Of a stretch of 64,000 nucleotides of DNA, positions 53,662-62,283 are shown piece after piece; the first letter of the stretch is position 1; every line of letters starts with the position of its first letter. Position numbers and translations under genes: made by a program. The stretch spans positions 16,905 to 80,904 of the forward strand of contig DATLCN010000055.1 of assembly GCA_035526335.1 (NCBI GenBank), written 5' to 3'. Source of the stretch: GCA-2861595 sp035526335. GTDB lineage: Bacteria > Actinomycetota > Acidimicrobiia > Acidimicrobiales > GCA-2861595. The notes beneath the pieces are model-generated. The model was given only the letters and a program-made list of their open reading frames with translations. It ran no database searches and was not told where the DNA came from.

Positions 53662-53901
53662 TCAGGAGGTGCCCGTGACCTGACCCTGCCCGGGACGGTC
53701 CGCTTCCTGCGGCCCACTGCTGGTCATGAACCCCTCGTCGAGAGGTTCGTCGGTCGTGAGGTCCTCGGTGGCCAGACACCACGACGCGTGGTCGTCCTCC
53801 GGGTCGGCACCGCATTCGGCGCAGGGTTCGGGGGGCAACTCGGTCGGGCGCAGCTTGAACGCCCGAGCCTCTTCGAAACGCCGGTGCCGGCCCTTCTTCA
53901 C
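53662..53901 (-). CDS. Small zinc-knuckle-type protein
   Basis: A 79-residue protein with an N-terminal basic stretch (MKKGRHRRFEEARAFK), a CAECGADPEDDHASWC knuckle (CxxC, ten residues, C) and an acidic tail. GTG 53901 has AGGGGAG seven bases upstream; a longer start at ATG 53940 is less supported. Unknown function; the knuckle could bind zinc. It lies divergent from the 53975 gene. Confidence 0.7.
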   Translation of the reverse strand: MKKGRHRRFEEARAFKLRPTELPPEPCAECGADPEDDHASWCLATEDLTTDEPLDEGFMTSSGPQEADRPGQGQVTGTS

Positions 53902-53961
53902 GCGTATGCTCCCCTGAGAGAAGGCGTATGACCCAATCATGTTACCCGACGGCGACAGGGT

Positions 53962-53967
53962 TAGGGT
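53962..53967 (+). promoter_or_regulatory. Putative -10 element, leaderless start at 53975
   Basis: TAGGGT ends seven bases before ATG 53975; no Shine-Dalgarno. Confidence 0.45.
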
Positions 53968-53974
53968 TCCACCC

Positions 53975-54199
53975 ATGGCCGACGAGTTCGATGTGGACGC
54001 CCTGATCGAGCGCTTCCGCGAGCGGGCCAAGGCCGTGCGCAGCCGCGGGGTGCCGCCGGTCGAGGGGCCCGACCGGAAGCGGTTCATCGAGCAGGCCAAG
54101 GTCGACTACATGGACTACGCCATGCTGGGGGACGCCGAGGGGGCGCTTGCCGACGGTGTCCTGACCCTGCGCGTCGATCTGCGGCCCAAGCCGGACTGA
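53975..54199 (+). CDS. Small acidic/basic helical protein, unknown
   Basis: A 74-residue protein: helix ADEFDVDALIERFRERAKAV, then KRFIEQAKVDYMDYAML and a short beta end GVLTLRVDLRPK. Not recognised. ATG 53975 is chosen over an in-frame start at 53939 because of the -10-like hexamer and amphipathic N-terminus. Confidence 0.65.
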   Translation: MADEFDVDALIERFRERAKAVRSRGVPPVEGPDRKRFIEQAKVDYMDYAMLGDAEGALADGVLTLRVDLRPKPD

Positions 54200-54277
54200 G
54201 CGGCTGTCGCCACCGCCGTCGACCTCGTGCGGAGTGTCCTCCATGCCCACCACGAGAAAGCCAGCCCGGGGCGGTGC

Positions 54278-54306
54278 AGCTCCTCTGGCCCTCGTGAGGG
54301 AGAGCT
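54278..54306. terminator. Imperfect hairpin between convergent genes
   Basis: AGCTC...GAGCT outer arms with an inner CCCT/AGGG stem and CGTG loop, in the 159-base gap between the 53975 gene and rnd. It has no T-tract on either strand; a bidirectional terminator is plausible. Nothing else was seen in the gap. Confidence 0.3.
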
Positions 54307-54358
54307 GACCTGGTAGGGGTAGTCGGGCGTCAATGGGCCGTCCCAGGCACGGAAGGCC

Positions 54359-55531
54359 CTAGAGCGGTCGATCCTCCAGCACGAGGCTGTCGCCGTCGAA
54401 GGCCAGAGCCGCCTTGCCCTCAACGAGCCGCCCCACCGGCTGGCCCACCAACTCGTGGCGCCAGCCCGTGGCCAGGCGTGCCGCGGGATCGTGTCGCAGG
54501 TACGCCTGCAGGTCGGCCCGGTTGGCGAGCAGGGCGGTGTCGATCTCGAGGTCGGCGGCGAGCTGCCCGACCCACGCCGAAACCAGAGTGACCGCCGGAC
54601 GCAGTGTCCTCTCCAGCTGCTCCTCCGACGGCGGGCGTCGGAGCTCGGCCTCGGGGAGCTCCCGGCCTCTGGACACTGCCGCCATCACCTCCGAGGCCAC
54701 GCCCCCCTTTAGATTGCGTCCGTCGAGGCCCCGCACGCCCAGCAGCTCCTCCCGGGTCCGGGGCGGGCGCTGGGCGATCGACGCGAGGGCCAAGTCCGCC
54801 AGGACGAAACGGGGAGGTAGGTCGATCTCCGCCGCCCTCTGCTCGCGCCACGCGGCGACCTCCTGCGCTACCCCGCGTGAGGAACCTCGCAGGGAGCGGG
54901 AGGACTTGAGCCTCCACCATGCCGTCGCAGGATCCTGGGCCGACCGCGCCTGGAGGCGCAGCTCCTCGCATTCGGCTGCGGCCCACTCCAGCCGGCCCCG
55001 ATCTTTCAGGCGGTCGCAGAGGGTGGCGTGCAACTCGGGCAGATAGGCGACGTCGGCGGCGGCGTACGTCTGCTGCTCATCAGTGAGGGGCCGCTTCGTC
55101 CAGTCCGTCAGGCGGTCGCCCTTGGGCAGGCCGAGCCCCACGATGTTCTCGACCAGCGTCTGCAGGGAGGGCGTCGAGAACCCGAGGAAGCCCGCCGCCA
55201 CCTGGGTGTCGAACAGCCGGCGAGGCAGGACGCCGCAGGCGCGCAGCAGCACCTCCAGGTCCTGGTCGGCGGCGTGGAGCACCGCTGTTCCCTCACCCTC
55301 GAGCACATCGGCCAGAGGCCGGATGTCGAGGGCGAGCGGGTCGACCAGTGCCAGCCCGCCGGGCCACGCCATCTGCAGGAGAGCCAGGTGCGCGTAGTAC
55401 GTGCGCTCCCGGTGGAACTCGGTGTCGATGGCGTACGCGGGTGCCGCGGCGACCTCGCCGAGGACCTCCAGGAAGCGGCCGGCATCGTCCACCCACTCCG
55501 GCGTGATCGCCGGGGCCCGGCGTGTGCTCAC
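54359..55531 (-). CDS. rnd: Ribonuclease D
   Basis: A 390-residue 3'-5' exoribonuclease for tRNA and stable RNA maturation. DEDDy motifs: YAIDTEFHRE (exo I), LHAADQDLEVL (exo II) and TYAAADVAYLPELH (exo III with Tyr). An HRDC domain follows (QRAAEIDLPPRFVLADLALA) and then a C-terminal helical part. GTG 55531 overlaps the AI-2E-type gene by four bases (GTGA); the larger ORF upstream is antisense and rejected. Confidence 0.94.
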   Translation of the reverse strand: MSTRRAPAITPEWVDDAGRFLEVLGEVAAAPAYAIDTEFHRERTYYAHLALLQMAWPGGLALVDPLALDIRPLADVLEGEGTAVLHAADQDLEVLLRACGVLPRRLFDTQVAAGFLGFSTPSLQTLVENIVGLGLPKGDRLTDWTKRPLTDEQQTYAAADVAYLPELHATLCDRLKDRGRLEWAAAECEELRLQARSAQDPATAWWRLKSSRSLRGSSRGVAQEVAAWREQRAAEIDLPPRFVLADLALASIAQRPPRTREELLGVRGLDGRNLKGGVASEVMAAVSRGRELPEAELRRPPSEEQLERTLRPAVTLVSAWVGQLAADLEIDTALLANRADLQAYLRHDPAARLATGWRHELVGQPVGRLVEGKAALAFDGDSLVLEDRPL

Positions 55532-56595
55532 GAGATTGCTGCGTCGGGCGCCGGCGCCGGCTCGGGGCGAAGCTCCAGATAGATGGCCTTCGCCGCTCCC
55601 ACCAGAGGCACGGCCAAAAGGGCACCCACCACACCGCCGGCCGAGACTCCGATCAGAGCTGCGGTCATGGTGGCGGGAGGCGACAGCTTGACCGCCTTGC
55701 CGACCAGGAGCGGGCCGAGGACGTGGTTCTCGAGCTGCAGGTAGACCAGGAAGATCCCGGCGCAGGCCAGGCCGGTGCCCGCGCCCTGGGTGACGCCGAG
55801 CAGCACGAAGGGGATGCCCCCGGCAGCTCCGCCTATCTGGGGGACCAGGTCCCACACCGCCACCCACACCGCGGCCAGGGGCGTGAGCGGCACCCCGAGC
55901 ACGAGACCCGCCGTCAACACGACGAGCCCGGCGACACCGGCCACGAGCAGGGATCCGGCGACATAGCGGCCGACCACGCTGTAGGCCAGCGCGGCGACGC
56001 GCTCCGCCCGTTCCCGGCGCGGCGGGGGAACGAGCCGCCGAGCGCCACGCAGCAGGCGCTCCCCGTCCAGGAGCAGGGCGAAGGCGAACAGGATGACCAG
56101 CGCTCCCGCGGCCACCCCGCCGGCCACGGAGCGGGCCGCCCGCCGCAGTGGGCTGGAGTCCACCGCGAGGCGGTCGGGTAGCTCCCGGATCCATCTCTCC
56201 ACCTTCCGGGGGGCACCCGCTCTGGCCAGGTCGTCCCCCACCACCGGAAGATCCTCCAGGTCGCTGACCACCGTCGGCAGCTCCTTGCCGAGGGCGCCGG
56301 CCTGCCGCACGGCCGGCGGCACCAGGAGGAGGCCGAGCGAGGCGACCAGAGCAACTGCGGTGGTGGCCACCGCCGCCACGGCGTTGGACCGGCCAAGGCG
56401 CAACCGACGTTGCACCAGCACGACCAGCGGGTTCAGCGCCAGTGCCAGAAGGGTCCCGATGGCCACCGCGGTGATCGTCCGGGGAACCGAACGGGCGAGA
56501 CCGGTGAGAGCCACGAGGCCGCTGAAGGCGGCGAGGAACGCCAACACGGATCGCGAGTCCAGATCCACCTCGAGGCGGTCCGGGGCTTCGGGCAT
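55528..56595 (-). CDS. AI-2E family transporter-like membrane protein (copy 1)
   Basis: A 355-residue polytopic membrane protein of the PerM/TqsA-like family, with about seven to eight helices, the central soluble region (LPTVVSDLEDLPVVGDDLAR) and the C-terminal block VWDLVPQIGGAAGGIPFVLL. Family members export small molecules or exchange ions; AI-2 itself is not implied. It is coupled to rnd and transcribed divergently from a second family member; their start codons are 21 bases apart. Confidence 0.9.
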   Translation of the reverse strand: MPEAPDRLEVDLDSRSVLAFLAAFSGLVALTGLARSVPRTITAVAIGTLLALALNPLVVLVQRRLRLGRSNAVAAVATTAVALVASLGLLLVPPAVRQAGALGKELPTVVSDLEDLPVVGDDLARAGAPRKVERWIRELPDRLAVDSSPLRRAARSVAGGVAAGALVILFAFALLLDGERLLRGARRLVPPPRRERAERVAALAYSVVGRYVAGSLLVAGVAGLVVLTAGLVLGVPLTPLAAVWVAVWDLVPQIGGAAGGIPFVLLGVTQGAGTGLACAGIFLVYLQLENHVLGPLLVGKAVKLSPPATMTAALIGVSAGGVVGALLAVPLVGAAKAIYLELRPEPAPAPDAAIS

Positions 56596-56597
56596 GC

Positions 56598-56616
56598 CGC
56601 CGGTACTGTACCGGCG
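56598..56616. promoter_or_regulatory. Palindromic shared promoter of the two AI-2E-type genes
   Basis: A perfect 19-bp palindrome (CGCCGGTAC-T-GTACCGGCG) almost fills the 21 bases between divergent ATG 56595 and ATG 56617. It supplies TACTGT on the plus strand (56604-56609, seven bases before ATG) and TACAGT on the minus strand (56610-56605, nine bases before ATG). There is no room for Shine-Dalgarno sites, so both mRNAs are probably leaderless. Confidence 0.65.
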
Positions 56617-57687
56617 ATGCCAGCGCGTGGGGCTACCCGGCAGCTGCGCATCACGCCTCGGTCCGCCGTGCTGGCCGTCGCCATGTTCGGCGCCATGCTG
56701 GTGCTCTTGCGGGTGGCCGTCGCCTCCCGACGCGTGCTCGGGTGGATTCTGGTCGCCGCCGCCATCGCCGGTCTGCTCCACCCGCTGGTCGCCCGCCTGG
56801 CCCGGCGCCTGCCCCGCGGCCTGGCCGTGCTCGTCGTCTTCGGGGTTTCGGCGGCCACCGTCGGCGGACTGGGGTACGGACTGGTGGATGCCGTCGTCTC
56901 CGAGACGGCGAGGCTGGAGGAGGCGGCGCCGGCGGCGGCAAGACGGATCGAGAGGGATGACCGCTTCGGGGATCTGGCGCGTGACGTCAAGCTGGCGGAG
57001 CACACAAAGAGCTTCCTCGAGGGGCTCCCTGAGCGCCTGCGGGGTGGGACGCCCGGTGACGCGCTCCGCGCCGCCGCCACCCGCGGGGTCGCCTACCTGG
57101 CCACCGGAGTGCTCTCGATCTTCTTGCTCCTCCACGGTGCGGCACTCGCCGCCGGCACCGCCCGTCAGCTGAAGGTCGGCTCGAGCCGCGATCGGATCGA
57201 GCGGGTGGTTCTGGCCGCCTACCACCGCGGATTCGGCTACGCGCGCGGCAGCATCGCCATGGCCGCCGCCGCCGGTCTGGTGGCCTACCTCGTGGCGAGG
57301 GTCGCGCACGTGCCCGGCCCTCTGCCCCTGGCCCTCTGGGTTGCGCTCTGGGACCTGGTGCCGATCCTCGGCTTCACCATCGGCGCGCTTCCCATCGTCG
57401 TCCTCGGTGGGGTCGGCCACACCGGCCGTGGCGTCGTAATCGCCGCGACGTTGCTCGCCTATCAGGTGATCGAGGCCGGCCTGGTCCAGCGCGGGCTCGA
57501 ACGCCGCACCATCCGCCTGGGTCCGTTCCTGACCGCGGCCGGCGGACTGGCCGGACTGGAGCTGTACGGCATCGGCGGTGCCCTTGTCGCGGTGCTCGTC
57601 CTCGCAGTGATTGTCGCTGCGCTCGACGAGCTAGCCCCCGCCGGCGGGGACCCTTCGCCGGACGGAGGTCCCACTACCGCCCTTTGA
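56617..57687 (+). CDS. AI-2E family transporter-like membrane protein (copy 2)
   Basis: A 356-residue membrane protein similar in layout to copy 1 but diverged. Pieces recognised are the N-terminal helices (SAVLAVAMFGAMLVLLRVAV, LGWILVAAAIAGLLHPLV), the central basic/acidic soluble segment (KLAEHTKSFLEGLPERL) and ALWDLVPILGFTIGALPIVV. Together with copy 1 it might form a hetero-oligomer, since they share one promoter; that is inference. Confidence 0.9.
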   Translation: MPARGATRQLRITPRSAVLAVAMFGAMLVLLRVAVASRRVLGWILVAAAIAGLLHPLVARLARRLPRGLAVLVVFGVSAATVGGLGYGLVDAVVSETARLEEAAPAAARRIERDDRFGDLARDVKLAEHTKSFLEGLPERLRGGTPGDALRAAATRGVAYLATGVLSIFLLLHGAALAAGTARQLKVGSSRDRIERVVLAAYHRGFGYARGSIAMAAAAGLVAYLVARVAHVPGPLPLALWVALWDLVPILGFTIGALPIVVLGGVGHTGRGVVIAATLLAYQVIEAGLVQRGLERRTIRLGPFLTAAGGLAGLELYGIGGALVAVLVLAVIVAALDELAPAGGDPSPDGGPTTAL

Positions 57688-57720
57688 GGTTCGGGAGAGC
57701 CCCGCAGCCACGAAAATCGG

Positions 57721-57726
57721 TACTGT
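57721..57726 (+). promoter_or_regulatory. Putative -10 element, leaderless gamma-carbonic anhydrase gene
   Basis: GGTACTGT: TACTGT ends seven bases before ATG 57734. The hexamer and its spacing match the 56617 gene exactly. Confidence 0.5.
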
Positions 57727-57733
57727 CGTCCGA

Positions 57734-58270
57734 ATGGCCCTTTTCCGGTTCGAGGACAAGTATCCCAACATCCACCCAGATGCCTTCATCGCCCCCACGG
57801 CCACACTGGTGGGAGACGTGGTCGTGGAGGCCGGAGCTTCGGTCTGGTACGGGGCAGTGCTCCGCGGCGATTGCGCCCAGGTGATCGTGCGGGCGGGGGC
57901 CAACGTGCAGGACGGGGCAGTGCTCCACGGCCGGCCTGGGACGGTGACCGAGGTGGGCCCCAACGCCACCGTGGGCCACCTCTGCCTCGTCCACGGTGCG
58001 GTCCTGGGCGAAGGCTGCATGGTGGCCAATGGTTCCACCGTCCTCGACGGGGCGACGATCGGGGCCGGCGCCATGGTGGCCGCCCACTCACTCGTCCCCT
58101 CCAACGCCGTCATTCCCGACGGGTTCCTCGCCACGGGCGTTCCCTGCGAGATCCGCCGCCCGGTGGAGGGCTCCCCCGGCGAGGACTGGGTGAAGACCAA
58201 CGCCGCCCACTACGCCGAGCTCTCGCAGCGCCATCATCGGGGCGTGGAGCCGGTGGACGACCCGGCCTGA
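57734..58270 (+). CDS. Gamma-class carbonic anhydrase-like hexapeptide protein
   Basis: A 178-residue left-handed beta-helix protein (YrdA/Cam family). Hexapeptide repeats run from FIAPTATLVGDVVVEAGASV on. Three His at zinc-ligand positions are visible: VQDGAVLHGR, NATVGHLCLVHGA. The acidic proton-transfer loop of Cam is missing, so anhydrase activity is uncertain. Its last 37 bases overlap putA on the opposite strand. Confidence 0.9.
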   Translation: MALFRFEDKYPNIHPDAFIAPTATLVGDVVVEAGASVWYGAVLRGDCAQVIVRAGANVQDGAVLHGRPGTVTEVGPNATVGHLCLVHGAVLGEGCMVANGSTVLDGATIGAGAMVAAHSLVPSNAVIPDGFLATGVPCEIRRPVEGSPGEDWVKTNAAHYAELSQRHHRGVEPVDDPA

Positions 58271-61200
58271 CCGAGGCGGTCCTCCCGGGGAAGGTCCGGC
58301 TGTTCCGGCGCGAATCCCTGACGCATCGTGTTCTCGCTCACCACCCGTGGATCGAGGAACTGCAGCAGGTAATCCGGCCCGCCGGCCTTGGAACCCACGC
58401 CGGACATCCCGTGGCCACCGAAGGGCTGGCGTCCGACCACGGCACCGGTGATGGCCCGGTTGACGTACAGGTTCCCGGCCTTCAGCTCGGCGGTGGCGAG
58501 AGCGATCCTCGTCGGGGAGCGGGAGAAGACGCCGGCGGTGAGGGCGTAATCGGTGTCGTTGGCGATGCGGATGGCTTCCTCGAAATCGCCGGCTCTCAGC
58601 ACCGCCAGAACCGGACCGAAGATCTCCTCCCGGGCCAGCGCCGCATCCGGGGACACATCCCCGACGATGGTCGGGGGGACGAACCAACCGGTGGGCGGCA
58701 CCTTGCCGCCTGCCAGCAGGACCGTGCCCTGCGACGCGGCCCGGTCCACGTGACCTTGAACCCTCGAAAACGCCTCCTCGTCGATGAGGGGCCCTACGTC
58801 GACCGCCATCTCCCGGGGATGGCCCACCCTCAGCTCGCGGGCGTGGCCCACCAAGCGGTCCACCAGCTCGTCGTGGATTGTGTCGACCACCACCAGGCGT
58901 GACGCGGCGGAACACTTCTGGCCGGCGTAGCCGAAGGCCGAGCGGGCAATCGCCGGCACCGCCTGGTCCAGATCGGCGTCGGCGTCGACGACCAGGGCGT
59001 TCTTCCCGCCCATCTCGGCGACCACCCGCTTGACCTGGCGCTGCCCCGGCCGGTGTACGGCAGCGGCCTGGATGATGGACAGCCCCACCGCCTTCGAGCC
59101 GGTGAACACGACGAAGGAGACATCGGGATGCTCGACCAGGCGGGCGCCCACCTCCTTCCCGAGGCCAGGCAGGAAGCCGAGAACCCCGGCAGGGAGGCCT
59201 GACGCCTCCAATGCCTCGACCAGGCGGAAGGCGACGGCCGGCGTCTGCTCCGCCGGCTTCAGGACAACCGCATTGCCGGTGACCAGGGCGGCCACCGTCA
59301 TCCCGGTTGGGATGGCCAGGGGAAAGTTCCATGGCGCGATGACGACGCCCACGCCCTTGCCCTGGTAGGCGAGACGGTTCGACTCACCCGGAGGTGAGGC
59401 CACCGGTCCCCCGCGGTCCAGCCGCAGCGTCTGGCGCCCGTAGTACTCGCAGAAGTCGATGGCCTCGCATACGTCGCCGTCGGCCTCGGGCCACGGCTTG
59501 CCCGCCTCGAACACCTCCAGCGCCGACAGCTCCGCGCGCCGCGACCTCATCCACGCCGCGGCGCGGAACAGCACCGCCGCCCGCTCGACCGCCGGCGTCC
59601 GCCGCCAACCCGGCCAGGCCCTGAGTGCCGCCGCGACGGCGGCGCTTACCTCCCCCCGCCCGCAGGACGCCGAGACGGCCACCACCCTCTCTGGCTCAGC
59701 CGGGTCCACCGAGACGATGGATCCCATGGTCTGCACCCTTTCGCCGGCGATGACCGCGGGAACCTCGATCGGCCGCTTCCCGCCCGAGCCTGGCGCGGCC
59801 GCACCCACCGCGGCGGCGAACGCGTCCCTCACATCGGCGCGGCGCCACTCCGCCGGCGGCTCCGGAAGGTACCCCGTCACGGACCGAGGGTCCGTCGCCT
59901 CACGGTCGAGAGGAGCGCCCGGGTCCGGGAGCTTTTCGACCTGCGGCGGGGCGATGAGGTCCTCGAGCTCGCGCCCCTCGGCGAAGCGCCGGCGTACGAA
60001 GCTCTCGTTGGAGGTGTTCTCGAGCAGGCGGCGCACCAGGTAGGCCATTCCGGGCACCAACTCGCCCACGGGTGCATAGATGCGCAATCGGAGGCCGAGC
60101 CTGCGAATCGCCGCCTGCACGGGCTCCGCCATCCCGTAGAGCATCTGAAGCTCGTACGCAGAGTCGGCGATGCCGTTGGCCCGGGCGTAGGAGACGGCAT
60201 AGGCGAGGGAGCGCAGGTTGTGGGTGCCGAAGGCGGCCCGAACCGTGCGGTGATGGTCGTGCAAGAGGCGGGCGCATCGCTCGAAGCTGGCGTCGGTCTG
60301 GTCCTTGTCCTCGAAGACGGGTACGGGCCAACCCTCGGCCCCGGCCGTGATGGTCTCCGCGTCCCAGTAGGCGCCCTTGACCAGACGCACGCTGATGGGA
60401 TGGGGCCGGTCCAGACCGTGGCCCCAAGCGATCAGATCGGCCAGGTCCAGGCGGGTCTCCTTCAGGTACGCCTGCAGTACCACCCCGGTGTCCAACCGGG
60501 CGAGCCGGGGCTCCTCCACCACCGAGCGGAACAACTCGAGAGTGAGGTCCTTGGCCCCGTAGTGCTCCATGTCGAACCAGACGAAAGCGCCCTCGTCGGC
60601 CGCCAGTTCCAGGAGGGGCATGAGCCGCCTGCGGGCCTGGGCCAGTCCCTCCTCACGGGTGAGAGCGGAGTACTTGGACGAGAGGGCCGTCGGTTTGACG
60701 CTGATGTTCGTTCGGGGCAGCGCACCGCGGTCGTCCCGCTCGAGGTGGTCGTCAGGGGCCCACGATGCCGTCCCGGCCAGCAGTGAACGCAGAAGGTCAT
60801 CGACGCGGGCGGCGTACCGATCCGCTTCATTCTCGGTGACCGTCTTCTCGCCGAGCAGGTCGACGGTGAAAGCACTGCCCTGGCGCCACAGCCGGTGGAG
60901 CCCGGCCACGGCTCCGCTCGCGCTCTGGCCGACGATGAACTGCCTGGCCATGCGCTCGATGTTGCGACGGGCCACGGCGGCGGTGACGCGGTCGCCCAGG
61001 GGAATGTGGTCGGCCACGTCGATGCCCAGCTCGAGGACCTTCGGGGCATCGGTGCCCTCGAAGTACTCGTCGACGTGGCGCAGCACATCGGCATCGCCGG
61101 TGGTGGCCGGGAACACGTCGACGAAACGGAACAGCTGGGTCCGGAACGACGGGTGGGCCATGGCGTAACCGAGCATTCGCTCGCTCCACCACGACATCTT

Positions 61201-61284
61201 GTAGACGTTGGCCTCGCCGCCCTCGCCCAGCTCCGCTATGGACCGGGCCAGAGCGGCGACCTCGCGTTCCGACGGCGACGGCAA
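58234..61284 (-). CDS. putA: Bifunctional proline dehydrogenase/P5C dehydrogenase
   Basis: A 1016-residue fusion converting proline to glutamate. Residues 1-480: FAD-dependent proline dehydrogenase barrel (ISVKPTALSSKYSAL, RLVKGAYWDAE, HNLRSLAYAV). Residues 500-985: NAD-dependent aldehyde dehydrogenase with VIAPWNFPLAIPTGM, the Glu in VVAEMGGKNALVV and the catalytic Cys in YAGQKCSAASR. It lacks the N-terminal DNA-binding ribbon-helix-helix of regulatory PutA. It follows the DUF3151 gene by 22 bases. Confidence 0.96.
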   Translation of the reverse strand: MPSPSEREVAALARSIAELGEGGEANVYKMSWWSERMLGYAMAHPSFRTQLFRFVDVFPATTGDADVLRHVDEYFEGTDAPKVLELGIDVADHIPLGDRVTAAVARRNIERMARQFIVGQSASGAVAGLHRLWRQGSAFTVDLLGEKTVTENEADRYAARVDDLLRSLLAGTASWAPDDHLERDDRGALPRTNISVKPTALSSKYSALTREEGLAQARRRLMPLLELAADEGAFVWFDMEHYGAKDLTLELFRSVVEEPRLARLDTGVVLQAYLKETRLDLADLIAWGHGLDRPHPISVRLVKGAYWDAETITAGAEGWPVPVFEDKDQTDASFERCARLLHDHHRTVRAAFGTHNLRSLAYAVSYARANGIADSAYELQMLYGMAEPVQAAIRRLGLRLRIYAPVGELVPGMAYLVRRLLENTSNESFVRRRFAEGRELEDLIAPPQVEKLPDPGAPLDREATDPRSVTGYLPEPPAEWRRADVRDAFAAAVGAAAPGSGGKRPIEVPAVIAGERVQTMGSIVSVDPAEPERVVAVSASCGRGEVSAAVAAALRAWPGWRRTPAVERAAVLFRAAAWMRSRRAELSALEVFEAGKPWPEADGDVCEAIDFCEYYGRQTLRLDRGGPVASPPGESNRLAYQGKGVGVVIAPWNFPLAIPTGMTVAALVTGNAVVLKPAEQTPAVAFRLVEALEASGLPAGVLGFLPGLGKEVGARLVEHPDVSFVVFTGSKAVGLSIIQAAAVHRPGQRQVKRVVAEMGGKNALVVDADADLDQAVPAIARSAFGYAGQKCSAASRLVVVDTIHDELVDRLVGHARELRVGHPREMAVDVGPLIDEEAFSRVQGHVDRAASQGTVLLAGGKVPPTGWFVPPTIVGDVSPDAALAREEIFGPVLAVLRAGDFEEAIRIANDTDYALTAGVFSRSPTRIALATAELKAGNLYVNRAITGAVVGRQPFGGHGMSGVGSKAGGPDYLLQFLDPRVVSENTMRQGFAPEQPDLPREDRLGQAGSSTGSTPR

Positions 61285-61306
61285 CGGGTGTCAGCTCACG
61301 CGGAGA

Positions 61307-61744
61307 TCAGGCCGGCAGGCCCCGCCAGTCGGGGTCCAGCTGGCGGAGGAACTGCGAGCATCTCTCCTCCTCGGCACCCTCGCCGATTGCCGCAGCCGCT
61401 TGGCGAAGGCCTTCGACCGCCCGGAGGAAGCCGCGGTTGGGCGCACGGCTCCAGCGGACGTAACCGGAGCCCCTCCAGCCCGCCTGGCGCAGCGCGTCGA
61501 GGCCCCGGTGGTAGCCGACACGGAAGCAGGCGTAGGCCTCCACGTCGTCGCGGGCCAGCTCGCCGAGGCGGGCCCAGCCGTCGAGATAGGCGGGGAACGT
61601 CGCCACCACGCTCGCCACCGCGTCCCGCCGGCGCTCGGGCGGCTCCGCCAGCGCCGCCTCCAGTCGTGAGGCGGCCTCACCCGGCGGCGGCGGCAGGACG
61701 GTCTCGGGCAGGCCGGACGAGAGGGTGACTGGGGAATCGGTCAT
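61307..61744 (-). CDS. DUF3151-family protein
   Basis: A 145-residue actinobacterial protein. FPAYLDGWARLGELA, DVEAYACFRVGYHRGLDALR and GSGYVRWSRAPNRGFLRA are the DUF3151 hallmarks; a helical-repeat structure is likely. Function unknown. ATG 61744 fits the family N-terminus; the ORF running to 61885 overlaps the HIT gene on the other strand. First gene of a unit with putA. Confidence 0.9.
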   Translation of the reverse strand: MTDSPVTLSSGLPETVLPPPPGEAASRLEAALAEPPERRRDAVASVVATFPAYLDGWARLGELARDDVEAYACFRVGYHRGLDALRQAGWRGSGYVRWSRAPNRGFLRAVEGLRQAAAAIGEGAEEERCSQFLRQLDPDWRGLPA

Positions 61745-61828
61745 CTCGGCGCCGGGTGGAGGTGGGGGCCCGCCTTCGGCGAGGAGGCGGGGCTGAAGCC
61801 CCGTCGGGAGGTCGGCATGGTGTGATCG

Positions 61829-61834
61829 TAGGCT
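61829..61834 (+). promoter_or_regulatory. Putative -10 element, leaderless HIT gene
   Basis: CGTAGGCT: TAGGCT ends five bases before ATG 61840. Confidence 0.45.
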
Positions 61835-61839
61835 GCCCC

Positions 61840-62256
61840 ATGGCCGCTGCCTGCACCTTCTGCGCCATCGTCGTCGGCGAGGCAAGCGCGCACTTCGTGA
61901 TGGCCGAGGACGCGGTCATCGCCTTCCTCGACCAGCGACCGCTCTTTCCGGGCCACGTGCTGGTGGTGCCCCGCGACCACCACGAGACGCTGCTCGACGT
62001 TCCGCCGGCGCTCACGTCGCCGCTGTTCGACGCCGTCCGCCGGGTGGCCGCCGCCGTCGCCTCGGCGATGGGCGCCCAGGGAACCTTCGTGGCCATGAAC
62101 AACGTCGTCAGCCAGAGCGTCCCCCACCTCCACGTCCACGTGGTGCCCCGAACCAGGGGCGACGGCCTGCGCGGCTTCTTCTGGCCGCGTCGGAACTACG
62201 AATCGGGGTCCCAGATGGCCGACATCGCGTGCCGAATCGCGGCGGCCATGACGTGA
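61840..62256 (+). CDS. HIT-domain nucleotide hydrolase
   Basis: A 138-residue histidine-triad protein. The N-terminal CTFCAIVVGEA supplies Cys often used for zinc, GHVLVVPRDHHETLLD is the family's strand-helix, and SVPHLHVHVVPR is the HxHxHxx active site. Members cleave dinucleoside polyphosphates or AMP-lysine-type conjugates. ATG 61840 is set by CTFC and the -10-like hexamer. Confidence 0.93.
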   Translation: MAAACTFCAIVVGEASAHFVMAEDAVIAFLDQRPLFPGHVLVVPRDHHETLLDVPPALTSPLFDAVRRVAAAVASAMGAQGTFVAMNNVVSQSVPHLHVHVVPRTRGDGLRGFFWPRRNYESGSQMADIACRIAAAMT

Positions 62257-62283
62257 CCCGGCGAAAGCCGAATCTGGGCTGAT

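Noticed and set aside
54359..56194. 611-residue frame extending RNase D upstream
   Set aside because: It overlaps the upstream AI-2E-type gene in another frame; GTG 55531 gives the normal RNase D length.
55528..57420. 630-residue frame extending the AI-2E-type gene upstream
   Set aside because: The extension is antisense to the divergent AI-2E-type gene; the true start is ATG 56595.
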